Below are positions 46,044 to 57,829 of a stretch of 64,000 bases of DNA, piece by piece. The stretch is taken from NCBI GenBank assembly GCA_963576735.1, contig OY755175.1:8200401-8264400 (forward strand), read 5' to 3'. The notes beneath the pieces are model-generated. The model saw nothing but the letters and a program-made list of their open reading frames with translations, was not told the DNA's origin and made no database searches. Within the stretch, counting starts at the first letter, position 1, and every line of letters begins with the position of its first letter. This DNA comes from Bedellia somnulentella (lineage: Eukaryota > Arthropoda > Insecta > Lepidoptera > Bedelliidae). The position numbers and the translations under genes are program-made.

Positions 46044-46774
46044 AAGGATTTATCAAAGTTGTAGACTTACATAAAAAATAATATACGCAGGTTACTAGTT
46101 GCAAAGGTGCTTTAATCAATCTCACTTATTTAGGTCTACATGTAATGCATAGCAAGATTTGTATAATTAAGTAGGCAGTATCTGACGTCTCTGTAAAACA
46201 GATGACAACTATTTAGCCAATCTAAGTAGGGATAGGATAACAGCGCATGCTAGACCACCTTAATATCCCCACTGGTCCTTACAAGCTTAATTAAAGAAAT
46301 AAAAAAAAATAGGAAAAAGAATAAATGCAAAATAAAAAAAGTACAGGTGGCGCAGGAAACATATTTGTTGATAATTAAATAATTAAAGGATGTGTCAGCT
46401 TTAATTGTACCGCTCCTAATGATTACTTGTATAATATATATTGAAAATAATTACTTACATATTAATAAAACATTGAAAGAAAAAAAATGTACAATGTTTG
46501 GACGATTTTACTTAGATGTAAGTTAAGACTAATCATACCACCAGTAAGTTTATATACTCAGACTTCGACATGGACATGAACAAACCTTTTTCAGGTGACA
46601 TGAAATACTTTTCATTTTCAGGCATCACGTCTCTATGGCATTATTAGTTATACTATTAACGTTTTGATGTTATCCTGATCTGAAACATAGCAAATGATAA
46701 TTTTAATCTTGTAGCAACAATATATTCTACTTCTGAAGATGTGTGTGACACAAGTAACTTACTAATATTTTTAA

Positions 46775-47402
46775 CCGACTTCAAAAAAGGAGTGTTCTAA
46801 ATTCGACCGTATATTTTTTTATGTTTGTTCGCCGATTTCTCCAAATTCAAATTCATTTTATTTGCTATTTAGACACGGTACATTTGATCTAACCTTTGCA
46901 GTCATGCAAATTCTTAACATAATTAAAACATTTATATAATTTAAGTTCATTATCTAACGTAGCATTAATAATTTTGACAGTACATTATGAACCGATTTTG
47001 ATTATTATTATTTTTTATTAGAAAGAAGATACTCCCGGATTAGTACCATGATGAGGATATCAGGGTCTGATGATGGGATCCTGGAGAAATCGAGGGGAAC
47101 CCTCAAATTTTATAGGTACATGCACCGCGTTTTACATATTTTCTGAAGTTATATTGGTATTTGCTTCTAGAAATCATAATTGTATGCTGCTGAGCTGATG
47201 ATGGAAGGTGTAGGTCCTCAATTACTAGGAGTTAGGAAATAGTTCTCTCGATTTTAATATATAGATTTATACTCCTCTTCGTAGCTTTTATGAAGAGAAG
47301 TACAGGTTAACTAAACTTTTTTTTGTTATGTTATTGTTACCGAGAAAGTACCATGAGACCAGGATCTGATGATGGCATCCCAGGAAATCGGGGGGACTGT
47401 CG
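46775..47402 (+). repeat. Dispersed repeat, aaccgacttcaaaa family
   Basis: Starts ttttaaccgacttcaaaaaa, continues with ggatctgatgatgg-type words (tcagggtctgatgatgggat; accaggatctgatgatggca) and gaaatcgaggggaaccctc, and is cut by a SINE-B at 47404. I recognise it as a common lepidopteran repeat of unclear class. Confidence 0.5.
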
Positions 47403-47403
47403 A

Positions 47404-47586
47404 AACTCACAATCATGTGACAGTGTATTTGTTCAAAACGCCGATAGGCCTGCCCTGTATCACGTGAGTACAGTCCAAGCAAAACGTGGGTACTCTGAAC
47501 AACAGGTGACAATGTCACGTGATGTTCAGAAGTATTAGTACCTCTGCTTACCCCTTCGGGGATATTCGGCGTGATACTTTGAGTAT
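47404..47586 (+). repeat. SINE-B 3' half
   Basis: aatcatgtgacagtgtattt, tcacgtgagtacagtccaag, gtgacaatgtcacgtgatgt and the tail ccccttcggggatattcggc. Confidence 0.7.
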
Positions 47587-47825
47587 TTTTTTAGTCAAGA
47601 TATAGAATTGTAGCCCATCGCATTTTCGAGGGATTTCAAGAAAAATGTAAAGTTACATGGTTGACCCTATTTAATACTGTGCAATATGCCAAAATCTTCA
47701 ATTCATACAATAATAGAAATACTGGAAATACGAAGAATAATACAGTAATTGTTGCTTACTCACACGAGAGGCATCCTTGCCAGGTCTACCTATCTCCAAA
47801 ACTCATAAAATAAAAAAAAATTAAA

Positions 47826-48482
47826 CAAAAAGTAAACCGACTTCAAAGTTGATAAAACAACCGAAAATAAACAATCAAGTACTAAAAAGTAAGATATAAG
47901 TTTTTTAATTAAATATGAGTATGAGTACTGTGATTAACACCTTAAAAACACCTTAGAAATTTCTTTATTCCACACGCGTCAGTTCAATTCTCTAAAATTA
48001 TTTTTTGAGTCGGTACCAGTCAAACAAAATGAAATTCACCCTACTATGTATTTTTGATTGTTACAATCTAAACAATATATATCTATCGCCTAACGTTTAA
48101 AATGGTTCACCCTACTATCTATTTTTGATTTTTACAATCTAAACAATATATATCTATCGCCTAACGTTTTAAATATTAATACATACAAAAATCAATTTAC
48201 CCTACCATGTAGATATCCTACATTGTACATGTACATGTGTACATGAAGTGCGAAATACACACTTATTATCAATTATCACGCAAGCTGGCAAGACTCACAA
48301 ATTAATTTAAGAGAGTTTTAAGATTTAGGTCGGTTGAACTAACGCGTGTTGAATAAAGAAATTTCTAAGGTGTTAATCACACACAGTACTCATAATTAAT
48401 TAAAAGCTTATTTCTTACTTTTCAGTACTTGATGGTTTATTTTCGGTTGTTTTATCAACTTTGAAGTCGGTTTTCTTTTTGT
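47826..48482. mobile_element. Element with about 170-bp inverted repeats
   Basis: The left arm (aaaccgacttcaaagttgat, caaccgaaaataaacaatca, tagaaatttctttattccac) is matched in reverse by 48310-48482 (tgaataaagaaatttctaag ... tttgaagtcggttttc). The arms differ by small indels. The centre contains a tandem duplication. It is probably a non-autonomous DNA element related to the aaccgacttcaaaa repeat on its left. Confidence 0.65.
48033..48173. repeat. Tandem duplication of about 70 bp
   Basis: ttcaccctactatgtatttt...tctatcgcctaacgttt is repeated immediately as ttcaccctactatctatttt...tatcgcctaacgtttt, with three or four differences. It lies in the centre of the inverted-repeat element. Confidence 0.8.
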
Positions 48483-48719
48483 AAAAAAATATTTTTTATG
48501 AATAGCTAATGTTTTAGCTTGGCAATTTCAGATCATCAAAAAAGGCCTTCAAAACTCAATACTAGAACCAGTTCTTCAATTAAAACCCAGCTCAGAACCC
48601 GCGACACCCAACATGATAATTGCGGTAATGAAAATTAGTGACGATAGTTCCACAGAACGATGCACACATTTACGATGCGTTCAATGAAGATTAAATAGTC
48701 GATGGTGATAAATAGTGAA

Positions 48720-48894
48720 ATGGCGGTAGGCTCCGGCGCCTGCGATGCTATCTGCATGAATCAGACCACCGGCGAGCTGCCCCTGCACTCACCTAATAAC
48801 ACGCTACTGCCTCGGCCGCCGGCCTATCTTTCCTCACATTATTTACCTATTCAATGCTCTATAACTACCATTTGTCATTCTAACTTTCAACATT
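48720..48894 (+). CDS. Candidate coding exon, unrecognised
   Basis: ATG at 48720 sits in a good start context (gtgaaATGg) and opens a GC-rich frame, MAVGSGACDAICMNQTTGEL, with mostly G/C third positions, unlike the AT-rich surroundings. The frame is open to 48923, with a possible donor gtacgt at 48895. No family is recognised and no partner exon was found, so this may equally be a chance GC-rich frame or a 5' UTR. Confidence 0.25.
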
Positions 48895-49063
48895 TGTACG
48901 TGCCCAGCATTAAAAACAAATGACAACTTTGTCGTGATTCGGATCTGATGGCCCTAATTGAATTACTAAAAAAGATGTTGTTCCTATCACCGCTATACAA
49001 TTTATAAATGTTGTTAAGAGTTATTTAGTTACGATATATCAATTAAAACAACATTAATACCCG

Positions 49064-49318
49064 AAGAAGGACATACGTACTCAATTAACTGAACATCACG
49101 TGACCTTTTTTAAGGCGTTTTTCAAGGAACCTACATTACCTGGACAGTGTATTACCGAAGTGGGGGCAGGCCTATAGCCGCTTTGCACACACACACAGTT
49201 ACATGACTCAACCATGTGATTTTTTTCATGAAGTTTCCCCTTATCGTCAACAACATTGATAGGATAATCGAAACAGAGATATAATCATAGAAAAGATGCA
49301 GAAATGTAGGCCCGTGAT
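49064..49318 (-). repeat. Diverged SINE-B copy
   Basis: gaacatcacgtgaccttttt, ctggacagtgtattaccgaa, gggcaggcctatagccg and catgactcaaccatgtgatt, in family order. Confidence 0.6.
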
Positions 49319-49319
49319 G

Positions 49320-51175
49320 TGTTTTTCTTTCCATCATCAGCCATCAGAAGTCTACATGGTAATAGGCCTCCCCAAAGATCAACCTTCTTTCTCTCGACCT
49401 TCACCAAACCGAGTGGTATTAATATAAGTTTTTTTTTTTGCTATTTTCAGTAATAAAAGAACTTAAATTTGGACACATTATATAACTTTGCTGGTAAATA
49501 CAATCAGCGCATCAAGATAATTGTAATTGATGTTTATATTTAGCTGTTAGATAAATATGTTTCCGGACTTCTTTACAGCAATAGCCAGATAAGCGCTTTT
49601 AGTTTGACATTTGAGTTAATCGAAAATTTCGTAAGTACGATTTTGAGAGGATCTAAAACCTTGCAAGAAATCTTATTATATAAATGAAACCACCAATTAG
49701 AAAAAATATTTATTATTAGTACAAAAATATCACATTAAAATCACCAGATTTTCATCATAAGTACATTATTAATACAGCAAAAATTAAGCCTAGTAAAAGC
49801 GAATTCATAATACAAACATTGATTGACTGAAATATAAATAAATAATTGGTAAGGATCAGCTTAAAATTATTTCAATTAGTTGTTTGACTTTTATTTCACG
49901 ATACAATCAGTTGTTGTGCGTAAAAGTTATGGGTGGAGAGCCCCGGGCCGCTTGTTCGTGGGTCATTAATTCGCCTCTGTAAATATTACCTCCGCATTAT
50001 GCGATTTCTTTTACAGTTACTACTCCACCCATCACCTCCTTTCGAGCATTGTTTTAATATCATTCTCGCGGACGCTTCTCACTTGGACAAACATTATCAA
50101 TCTTTGTAATTGATTAAGCAAATATTTAAAGTGATTAATTTGTATTATTTGTTTTACAATACAAAACATACATTCTACGTAATTTTTATGCTTTTTATGT
50201 AATACATGTTTCAAACTGTTGTACAAAATGCGGCATGGGCGTAGAAGTAACAAAACGAGAAATTTTATATATTTTATAATGACTCGATTTATTCTTTATA
50301 CATATTTATGTAGCATTGTTTTTTTATACATCATTGGGATTTCCAAACAATATGTTACCTCCCACCATAGCGATAAATACATAATACAGATAGATTGCCT
50401 TCGAATACAAAGAAAAATAACATACAAACATTCTTCTTCAGTGAGAATCGAGCCCGTTATCTCTAAACCTAAAAGCAAGCCATCTCACCTCTGCACTACG
50501 GCCGTCGTACATAAACTATACATTACACAAGTAATGAAAACTTCATATTTTAATGAACGTGGTTAAAAAGCGACGCTTATTACGTAGCTGAACCCGTGAG
50601 CAATTTATCCGAAACCCCGATGTATAATTATGAGCGACTCGTCTCGAACAGCGATGTTACAATTAAACTAGCGGTGCATTCGAAAAACAATAAATAAAAT
50701 CGATTAAATCAAAAGATTCATTGCAATTTCTGACCGACGAGTCCAAAATAACATTCCTTCATGCAGTTTTATAACCGGTGATTTGGTTTCACATACCGAT
50801 AAAGAGATTAAGCTATCACAGCGGAGTATAAATCTTCACATGATAAACTGATTTTCCACAGAATAAATTGGCATGAATTTCAATTTACGAAAACTTTCTA
50901 CTCAGAAGGCCTTTGGTTATTTTTCGTGTCAATAATTTCGCAATATCAATGATGGAATTTTATGACCGTAACTTTCTAACGATTTTTATTTTATGCTGAA
51001 ATTCTGTAGTTCATCACCATCATTACTAACTTGAAGAAAAGAGCGTAAAAATGTTTTTTTCAGGTGTCTGAAACATACCTTTTAAATTTTTGAGGGAGAT
51101 GTTGAGTAATATCAAAATAATACTGAATAATACTGGATGAATATTCATCTTTTGTAAGAGATATATATAGCCAAT
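49320..51175. other. No recognised gene
   Basis: AT-rich. 49925-50060 (gagccccgggccgcttgttc; ggtcattaattcgcctctgt) and 50570-50660 look unique and less AT-rich and may be conserved non-coding DNA; this cannot be tested here. Confidence 0.35.
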
Positions 51176-51330
51176 ATTGATGGTAATCTCAGTAGAGGAT
51201 GGCCGCGGCAAATATATTTAGATCTAATAGAGAATGTTCTTAAAAAGGCAGGCTTTTGAAGTACGGAGAAAAGGATATTTGTGAAAATATATATTGACAG
51301 GATCGTGCAAAGTGGCGATCGATAGTACCG
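51176..51330 (+). repeat. RTE-type LINE 3' end (family C)
   Basis: attgatggtaatctcagtag, ggatggccgcggcaaatata and cgtgcaaagtggcgatcgat, then atag; the very end is replaced by other sequence. Confidence 0.6.
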
Positions 51331-52197
51331 AAAAAACAAAGTACCAAATAGTATCTATATCTAGATGTTTAAAATATCCCCCAGATTCCTCACTAATCCT
51401 TTAGTCATTGATCCTTACATACAAGTGGTATTTTCATATTAGATCACTCACTTTGTTATAGTAGTATATCGCACCACTTAATTAGCAAAGATCTATCTAT
51501 ATTTGCGGTCACAAGAAAGAGGTTTGCTAAACCAAAAACTGGTAAACACCATGTGGCTTGGTCTTTTCTTGGAATTCTCTAGACTACAGGAATAAATTCG
51601 ATAGTAAATCGCCAAGACATAGCAAGTAATCTAGGTATGGATTAAAACAATAAAATCCGGCTTTTAAGCGATTTTTCCTTTTACATCTTCAAATTCTAAA
51701 TTTATAATGTGATGATGGCAACTGTAGGTAAAAGCAAACATAAAATAAATAAGCTTTTGGTTTGTGGTTAATAAAGAAATTATAAATTGTTACGTTATGT
51801 ATGACGGACATATTGCATAGATCAAGATCAAATAAAAATAGACTGGGTACCTACTAAACAACGTGAAGTGCGATAAACTAACTAAGATTTACTTGGCTTA
51901 TACACGCGTATATGCAAAAAAAAACTTAAATGACGACTAAATTTGCATGAAGAGTTAATAGGAATACGCGGGTCAATTATTCGTCAGCCAGTAAATATAT
52001 AATTAAAACAAAAATTGTTGTAGACGGCAATGAGAACATGATCAATAAAATTTTAAAAAATCTTATGATTAAAGTTCTTCTCATTCTATAACACTTAGTG
52101 CATAAATTAGAGAAACAAAATCATTAGTATGTAAGATCAATTAATCAAGCAATCATATATGTATAATTCGGATTTACGATGGCAAAAAATACCCTTA

Positions 52198-52455
52198 TAT
52201 ACCTTAACCCACAACTTTGAGTTCCAAAGAGAGCTGGGTAGCCAGAGCTTTGTGATTAGAAATTCCTTCCCCACTTTTCGGAGTTGAGTGGGGAAAGGAT
52301 TTACAATAAAATCTTTTCACCACTCAACTGCGTTGGTGATGATCTCCAGCCAACAATAACTTAACATATAGAATGGGTGATAGAGCCTAAGATGCCTCTT
52401 ACGACACCCACGAGAAAAAATGGGTTAGGGCTATTTTAAACCTTTATAAGGCAGT
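52198..52455 (-). repeat. SINE-A copy, diverged
   Basis: gctgggtagccagagctttg, ttccccacttttcggagttg, gtggggaaaggatt and acgacacccacgagaaaaaa in reverse family order. A 30-bp inner segment around caccactcaactgcg is unusual. Confidence 0.65.
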
Positions 52456-52617
52456 GGTCATATAGTGTCCACCATAATTTCAACCTTACCTACCTTTAAA
52501 TAAAAGTGAACTACAATGAATTTTTGATCATACTTCTGCCTTATAAAGGGTTAAGTTGAAACGACAAAGCTAAAATTGCGTGAATTATAAATGTGGTTTT
52601 CTATAATTAATCAAATG

Positions 52618-52860
52618 GGGACGTCCGTGGTCGAGTGGATAGGTGACTAGCTTCTCTGTCCGGAGGTCGCTGGTTCAATCCCCTCTGACGGCAACATTTA
52701 TGTGATGAGCATAAATGCTTGTTTCTTAGTCTTGGATGTTATTTATATGATAATTATATATTATAAAATATATCGTTGCGTTAGTATCCCATAATACAAG
52801 TTTACTTAGTTTGGGGCTACCTAAATCTGTGTAAAATATGTCCGTACATTTATTTATTAC
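52618..52860 (+). mobile_element. SINE-L, tRNA-derived lepidopteran-type SINE
   Basis: The head gacgtccgtggtcgagtgga has an A box, and ggtcgctggttcaatcccct has a B box, as in a tRNA. The body tgcttgtttcttagtcttgg, cgttgcgttagtatcccata and acttagtttggggctaccta is one that I recognise from lepidopteran SINEs. Related pieces are at 20127 and 22010. Confidence 0.65.
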
Positions 52861-55335
52861 TTATATAATTCGCCTTTGCGTTACTTGCTATCGCCTATGC
52901 TTGCGATAATCCGGTGAAGTTTATATGGATTGTTTTTAGTTCAGCAGTTGAACTGAACATACATATACAGTCACAATAATAATTGTGCATTTACTTGAAA
53001 TTCAATAAGACCAAAATTAGAAGATTATATAAAATGTAAACCCTTGTATATGTAGAACAAATGAACAAATGGGTAAGAAATTCGTATAGTGACATATGGT
53101 TCACTTTAACCTTAAAAAATCTAACAAATATTTCGCCTATAACATAACATTCAGCAATTCCCCATTCGAGTAATATTTGCGTGTGTACATCATTATTGGT
53201 GGTGGCGCTCACTTAAAACTCACAACTTTTGCCGAGTCAGTACCTTTTTTCTGGTGTAGGGCACAAACTTAAGTACTAAATATCTTTTATTTTACTGCTG
53301 TGATTCGGATTTCTTTTTTTTCTTTAGTTTTAGTTATTTTTTTCATTGTGTTTAACTTGATTTTTTATTTTCCGATTCTCATAAGGGTTTTTTTCTCTCT
53401 GAATATTGTATTTCTTACTTTGTGTGTATTTAATTAGTTTTCGTCACATTTTTGCCGCAATGAACTCACTATATTTATTTTCTTTCTAAATGACAATAGC
53501 TGCTAAATTATGTTATTAAAAAACTTATTATTAAGGGACCACGTAGTAATGGAATAATTAAAGTATTTAATGCTGGATTAAGACTAAAGTTCGAAATAAA
53601 CTATAATAATCATAAGAGTGAAGATTAAATTTAGTGTAAAGTGAGTCGGTTCGATAGTTGGATGTAAGCAAAAAAATATGAGTATCATTTAGAGCAGTTA
53701 CTATTATAACGGCGAAATATATAAACCATGAAAAATACTTAGTAATGTAAAAAAGTTAGTTTTTATACAAATACAATCATTTTTTTATTATTTGAAAGGT
53801 ACGAACAATATTCTGTGAATAAAATAAAGCATTTATCCGTTGCTGATGTTAGTACAAAGACCAAAATAATCGTTTCTTGCATGAGAGACTTCTTAAAGTT
53901 TGACTGATTATATCTTTTCGAACGAAGAATCTTATCAATTATTTCGTATTAATCTGCGAAAAACGCAAACTTTACTTTCAGCTTTCCTACTATGACGGTT
54001 CTTGATATACACACGTCAGATGGATATATGTACAGACAGACGGACAGCTAAGCCTTAGAAATATGTTCTTGTTTTACCGTTTCGGTCAAATGAACAAAAA
54101 ACTGATAGCAACACGAGATCAATCATATAAGGAGAATATCTGATTCAGTACCCATCATTTTATTGAATTTAGGTGTCGTCCATGGTTAAAATTTTGTATC
54201 TGATAAAAGTACCCATACTAAACCTATATGGTTATAATATAACATAACATTAGCGATAAGCAAAGGTTAAGATTTTTAGTATTTTTACTTGAAATTGTTA
54301 CAATAAACCATAAAACTTTATGTGAAAAGAGTAATTTACACCAATAAGCTTTTGTTTACTGAAATTATTTAATGAGTCGTTCAGTAACTAAATCCAAGAA
54401 AATTGTTTAAGTCACTTGACAATTAATTTACTTGGATAATGTAAACCTCCCTTTATATTACTACGAGATACCAATGGATGAAAGTCATGTTCTCAACGAC
54501 ATTTTGACGTACATTGTAAGCTCTTGGATTAACTGGACTTTATTGCAAATCATTGATTCATAGTACTCTGCCTACAAATGTTCGAAAATTCAAGTTTACC
54601 CAATAGGTTACTTATTCAACCGAATGTGAACTTGTGATAGAAGTTTTTTAAGAAATCTTTAGAGAATACTATGCGAAAACAGTTATGTTTTTTGTTGTCA
54701 AGGTTAAATATCGTTAGTTCTAAAAACGTAATTCTTAATTAAACTATGACAAAAGTTTTTATGCGAGTGAATATAAACCCGTTGGCAAATACTTTTCAGT
54801 CTCAGATTGACAGTTAATCATGCATATTTTAAGATTGATTACTGCTGTAGTTGAACCTGAGATTATTCTAAATATATACCGTAGTGCTAGCAGCATATCC
54901 CGTCTTAATTCTTTGTATGTTACATTATATTCTTAAACAGATCTTTAGTTACTAATATAAAAAAATAGTGGTACTGAACTAACAAATTGTGACTTTAATA
55001 ATGCTGTGCGGTGAGTAAATAATCGCGGATGAGTATTAAAAATATATTTGGTTAGGACCTAACTGTTAGATGCTTCAAAAAACACAATTAAGAAGTGTGT
55101 TTAATTTAGATTATGAGCTCACCTTTGCTAAATTATGCTTACTCTATAGTTTAATTTCGGATTCGCACATTGCGCTTGAATTATGAAGTTTATGTTAATC
55201 ATAGTTCTTCATGCTTAGAAGCTGGCAGTGACGTGAAAATAAAGCTGTTATTTTTATTTTGTACGAATATATCCTGCGCACTTGCCTTTATAATAAATTA
55301 AGCATTATATTTTATAGACACAATATAAAAATATT
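52861..55335. other. No recognised feature
   Basis: Uniformly AT-rich DNA. No gene, repeat family or structured element was recognised; frames here are short and without motifs. Confidence 0.4.
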
Positions 55336-55339
55336 GTGA

Positions 55340-55625
55340 ATTGAGTATTTAAAACTATTTGGTCCACCCAACCCAATGGTAAGAAAATTATCTCTATTGC
55401 TAACTTATGTTAATACTAGTAAGTAAAGTAAAAATGTTTTATTCAAATAAAGTTTCAGTAACAATATTTAAAGATATGTATCACATTCACATACTGAGAT
55501 TTTGTAAATTGTTATTTTTATTCAGTGTAGAACCTCCCCATGTTTAAATGCCTGCATTGACGTAGTATCAAAACTGCTACGGTCAGGTCTCCTAGGCACA
55601 TGGACTGCGCATTAGTCGTTATTAT
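55340..55625 (-). pseudogene. Decayed duplicate of the terminal exon and its 3' flank
   Basis: 55538-55620, read on the minus strand, aligns with the second half of the exon at 55969-56136 (gcgcagtccatgtgcctagg against gcgcagaccatgtgcggaga). The frame is broken by substitutions. Downstream, tgagtatttaaaactatttg (about 55340) has a counterpart after the intact exon (about 55705) at a comparable distance, so exon and 3' flank were duplicated together. Confidence 0.6.
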
Positions 55626-55785
55626 AAATAATAAAATACATTTTCTATCGATCCCTTTACACATACAGAGAAATGATATGATACAGTAACAAAGTTATGA
55701 TGTGTTGAGTATTTAAAACTATTTGGTCAATGTCTAACGGTGAGGCGATTAATTTATTTTGCTAACAAATATTAATTTTGAGATT

Positions 55786-55861
55786 TTTAAAAGTTAGTTA
55801 AAATTCGGAAGTAGGAAACGCAAACACTACTTAAACGTGTAAAAGAAATAAAGGATAGAAT
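55786..55861 (+). repeat. Satellite-unit fragment with 12-bp target duplication
   Basis: ttcggaagtaggaaacgcaa, acactacttaaacgtgt and aaataaaggatagaat match the pre-tRNA part of the satellite unit at 58322-64000. Direct repeats aattttgagatt flank it (55774-55785 and 55862-55873). It interrupts the 3' flank of the exon at 55969 and is absent from the duplicate at 55340. Confidence 0.7.
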
Positions 55862-55968
55862 AATTTTGAGATTGTTACAAAATACATTATTAGCAATGTT
55901 CCCAACAATATTAGTTTTTTCAAAATCAGAGTGTATTCTCCCCTTAAACATTACCATAATTCCATTGC

Positions 55969-56136
55969 TCACAATTCCTCATGCCTCAAAGCCTGCAAGG
56001 ACGTAGCAACAAAACTCTTATGATCAGGTCTTCTCCGCACATGGTCTGCGCACTTGGCCACGAGACGCACGAACTCTTGTACGTCCAGCCAGTAGTTGGT
56101 GAACTTCTCGTGGCTGCCTCCGCCGGGGGCGTGGCC
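55969..56136 (-). CDS. Terminal coding exon of an unrecognised host gene
   Basis: On the minus strand a tcatccccag acceptor is followed by an open frame of 55 codons ending in TGA. It starts GHAPGGGSHEKFTNYWLDVQ, continues through EFVRLVAKCADHVRRRPDHK, and ends in RHEEL. Third codon positions are mostly G or C, unlike all flanking DNA, and the part is probably helical. No family is recognised. Upstream exons must lie beyond the satellite, outside the window to the right, or be lost. A partial, decayed duplicate lies 350 bp downstream. Of everything in the window this is the most likely piece of an ordinary cellular gene. The alternative is a retained exon of a pseudogene. Confidence 0.6.
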   Translation of the reverse strand, partial: GHAPGGGSHEKFTNYWLDVQEFVRLVAKCADHVRRRPDHKSFVATSLQALRHEEL

Positions 56137-56404
56137 CTGGGGATGAGCAAACATATTAAATATTGAGGTAGACTATCGCCCGATTTCTGAATTGAGTATT
56201 CAAGCTGAGAACGACTTAAGTATCTTTTTGTCTTATTCAGTTGTTAAGATTTCAATGCGACAGAACGATACTTAAGTTGTTGTCAGCTGGAATACTCAAT
56301 TCAGAAATCAGTCGCATGCTGGTTATAAATCTCCACCTATAATATTAAAGCTAAGACTCAATCTTAAACTCGAAATGATCTGATAATTAGGCTTGCATGA
56401 ATGG

Positions 56405-56640
56405 ATTTTTTGCATGAAAACCTCATGTGGAGATTATTACTAATCATTGTCCGACTTGTTGTAGTAATTCGGCATTAGATGGCGCTAACAACAGAAAAAG
56501 GTGTTAATAAACAAGCAAATACAAATTTTCGCGCGAGTGGTCATTTGATACCATAGCTCAGTTGGCCGAGCGACGGGGCGTACACCCGGATGTCGTGGAT
56601 TCGAGTCCCGCTGGTGTCGAAATCGTGTCGTGTTTTTATT
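56405..56640 (+). repeat. Diverged SINE-T relative
   Basis: A short inverted 3' piece (catgaaaacctcatgtggag) precedes a tRNA-like module at 56547-56618 and a tttttatttgctt run. The order, an inverted 3' piece and then the tRNA module, mirrors the left end of the satellite at 58244. Confidence 0.5.
56547..56618 (+). ncRNA. tRNA-like module with canonical length
   Basis: 72 nt with a 7-bp acceptor stem (gatacca/tggtgtc), A box tagctcagttgg, and B box like gattcgagtcc. The anticodon loop is seven bases (gcgtaca), which would give GUA, but position 33 is C in place of the invariant T, and the T stem has a mismatch. So it is closer to a tRNA than the satellite modules but is probably not functional. 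Confidence 0.5.
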
Positions 56641-56666
56641 TGCTTAACTGATTAGTCAAAATGATC

Positions 56667-56703
56667 TGGCCGTATATCCCCAAATGGGTGTCAGAGGTAC
56701 TTA
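56667..56703 (-). repeat. SINE-B tail cut by mariner
   Basis: ggccgtatatccccaaatgg and gtgtcagaggtactta are the SINE-B 3' end. The next bases are the mariner terminus. The rest of the SINE is not found beyond the mariner. Confidence 0.6.
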
Positions 56704-57815
56704 TACGAGGGGCATGCCAAAAGAAACTTGATACTCAAAATTATAAAATTTATTCTTTACTACAAGTATCGATCTTTTCAAAGTATTTACACTGAGCACG
56801 TATACACTTTTCCATACGTCTGAACCAATTGGAAAATACCTGTGACCACTCTTCTTTAGATACCTCAGAAATCTCGAAATTATAGGCAACCAGCGCATCT
56901 TCTTTGCTTTCAAACCTCTTGCCCCTTTAGTTTCTCTTTGATTTTTGGAAACAAGTAAAAATCACAAGGCGCTAGGTCAGGGGAATATGGCGGGTGAGGG
57001 AGAATTGACACATTTTTCGAGTTAAAAAAGTCTAGTGTTCTGGCAGACGTATGCGGCGGGCGCCGCATTGTCGTGGTGCAAGAGAAGTTGCCGGATTCCT
57101 GACTTCGGTCGCTTGTCACACCAAGCTGATATTACTTTTGGAGCACAAACTGTCACATACCATTCGGAGTTCACCGTTCTCTCATTCTCTAGCACCACAG
57201 TAGCAAAAACGAGGCGACCATTTGTTTCTGTGTGCTTCGTGCACGGCGACATTTCGTTGGAGTTGGCTCGTCTTCAAAGCACCATACAGTCGACTGCCGC
57301 TTTGATTCGGGATCATAGTTATATAGCCATGTTTCATCACCAGTCAGTATATCATATACGTTTTTTTTCTCGCCTCCGTTGAATTTATCTGTCATGAATA
57401 GGCACCAATCCACCCGACGGTCTTCCTGCTCATCGGTAAGTTTTTGCGGCACCCATCTCGAACAACGTTTACGGAGAGAAAAGAGGTCGTGAATTATGGT
57501 TTGCATTGCTGCTGATCCAATTCCTAGTTCTCGCTCTAGCTCTTCATATGTAATTCGTCGGTTTTCGCGAACAAGTTTTTCGACTGCACGAACGTTTTCT
57601 TGCGTGACCGCGGTTGGCGGCCGTCCTGTCTTCGCTTCAACTTCGAGACATCCCCGTCCTCTTTTTAATTCAGCAAACCAATTGAATACTGTTACTCGGG
57701 AACAAGCAGACTCACCAAAAGTAGAAGCCAAAAGTTCAAAACATTCTTGAGGCTTTAAACCTTTTTTAAAGTCATAATAAATCATAGCGTGAAAATCACG
57801 TCGACTGAGATCCAT
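56704..57815 (-). pseudogene. Mariner transposase, frameshifted
   Basis: From ATG 57815 the first frame runs 208 residues: an N-terminal HTH region (VFNWFAELKRGR; GRPPTAV), RWVPQKLTDEQ, and the first catalytic Asp in ILTGDETWLYNYDPE (D160). Coding then continues in other frames down to about 56705. The second catalytic Asp is in HHDNA (about 57070-57085), and the third in YSPDLAPCDFYLF (57119-56910 frame), giving the mariner DD34D-type triad. At least two frameshifts break it. The 3' terminal repeat cgaggggcatgccaaaagaa is at 56706; the 5' terminal repeat is not found, so the upstream end is lost. Mariners cut and paste at TA sites in the nucleus. Confidence 0.85.
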
Positions 57816-57829
57816 TGTTACAAGTGAAT

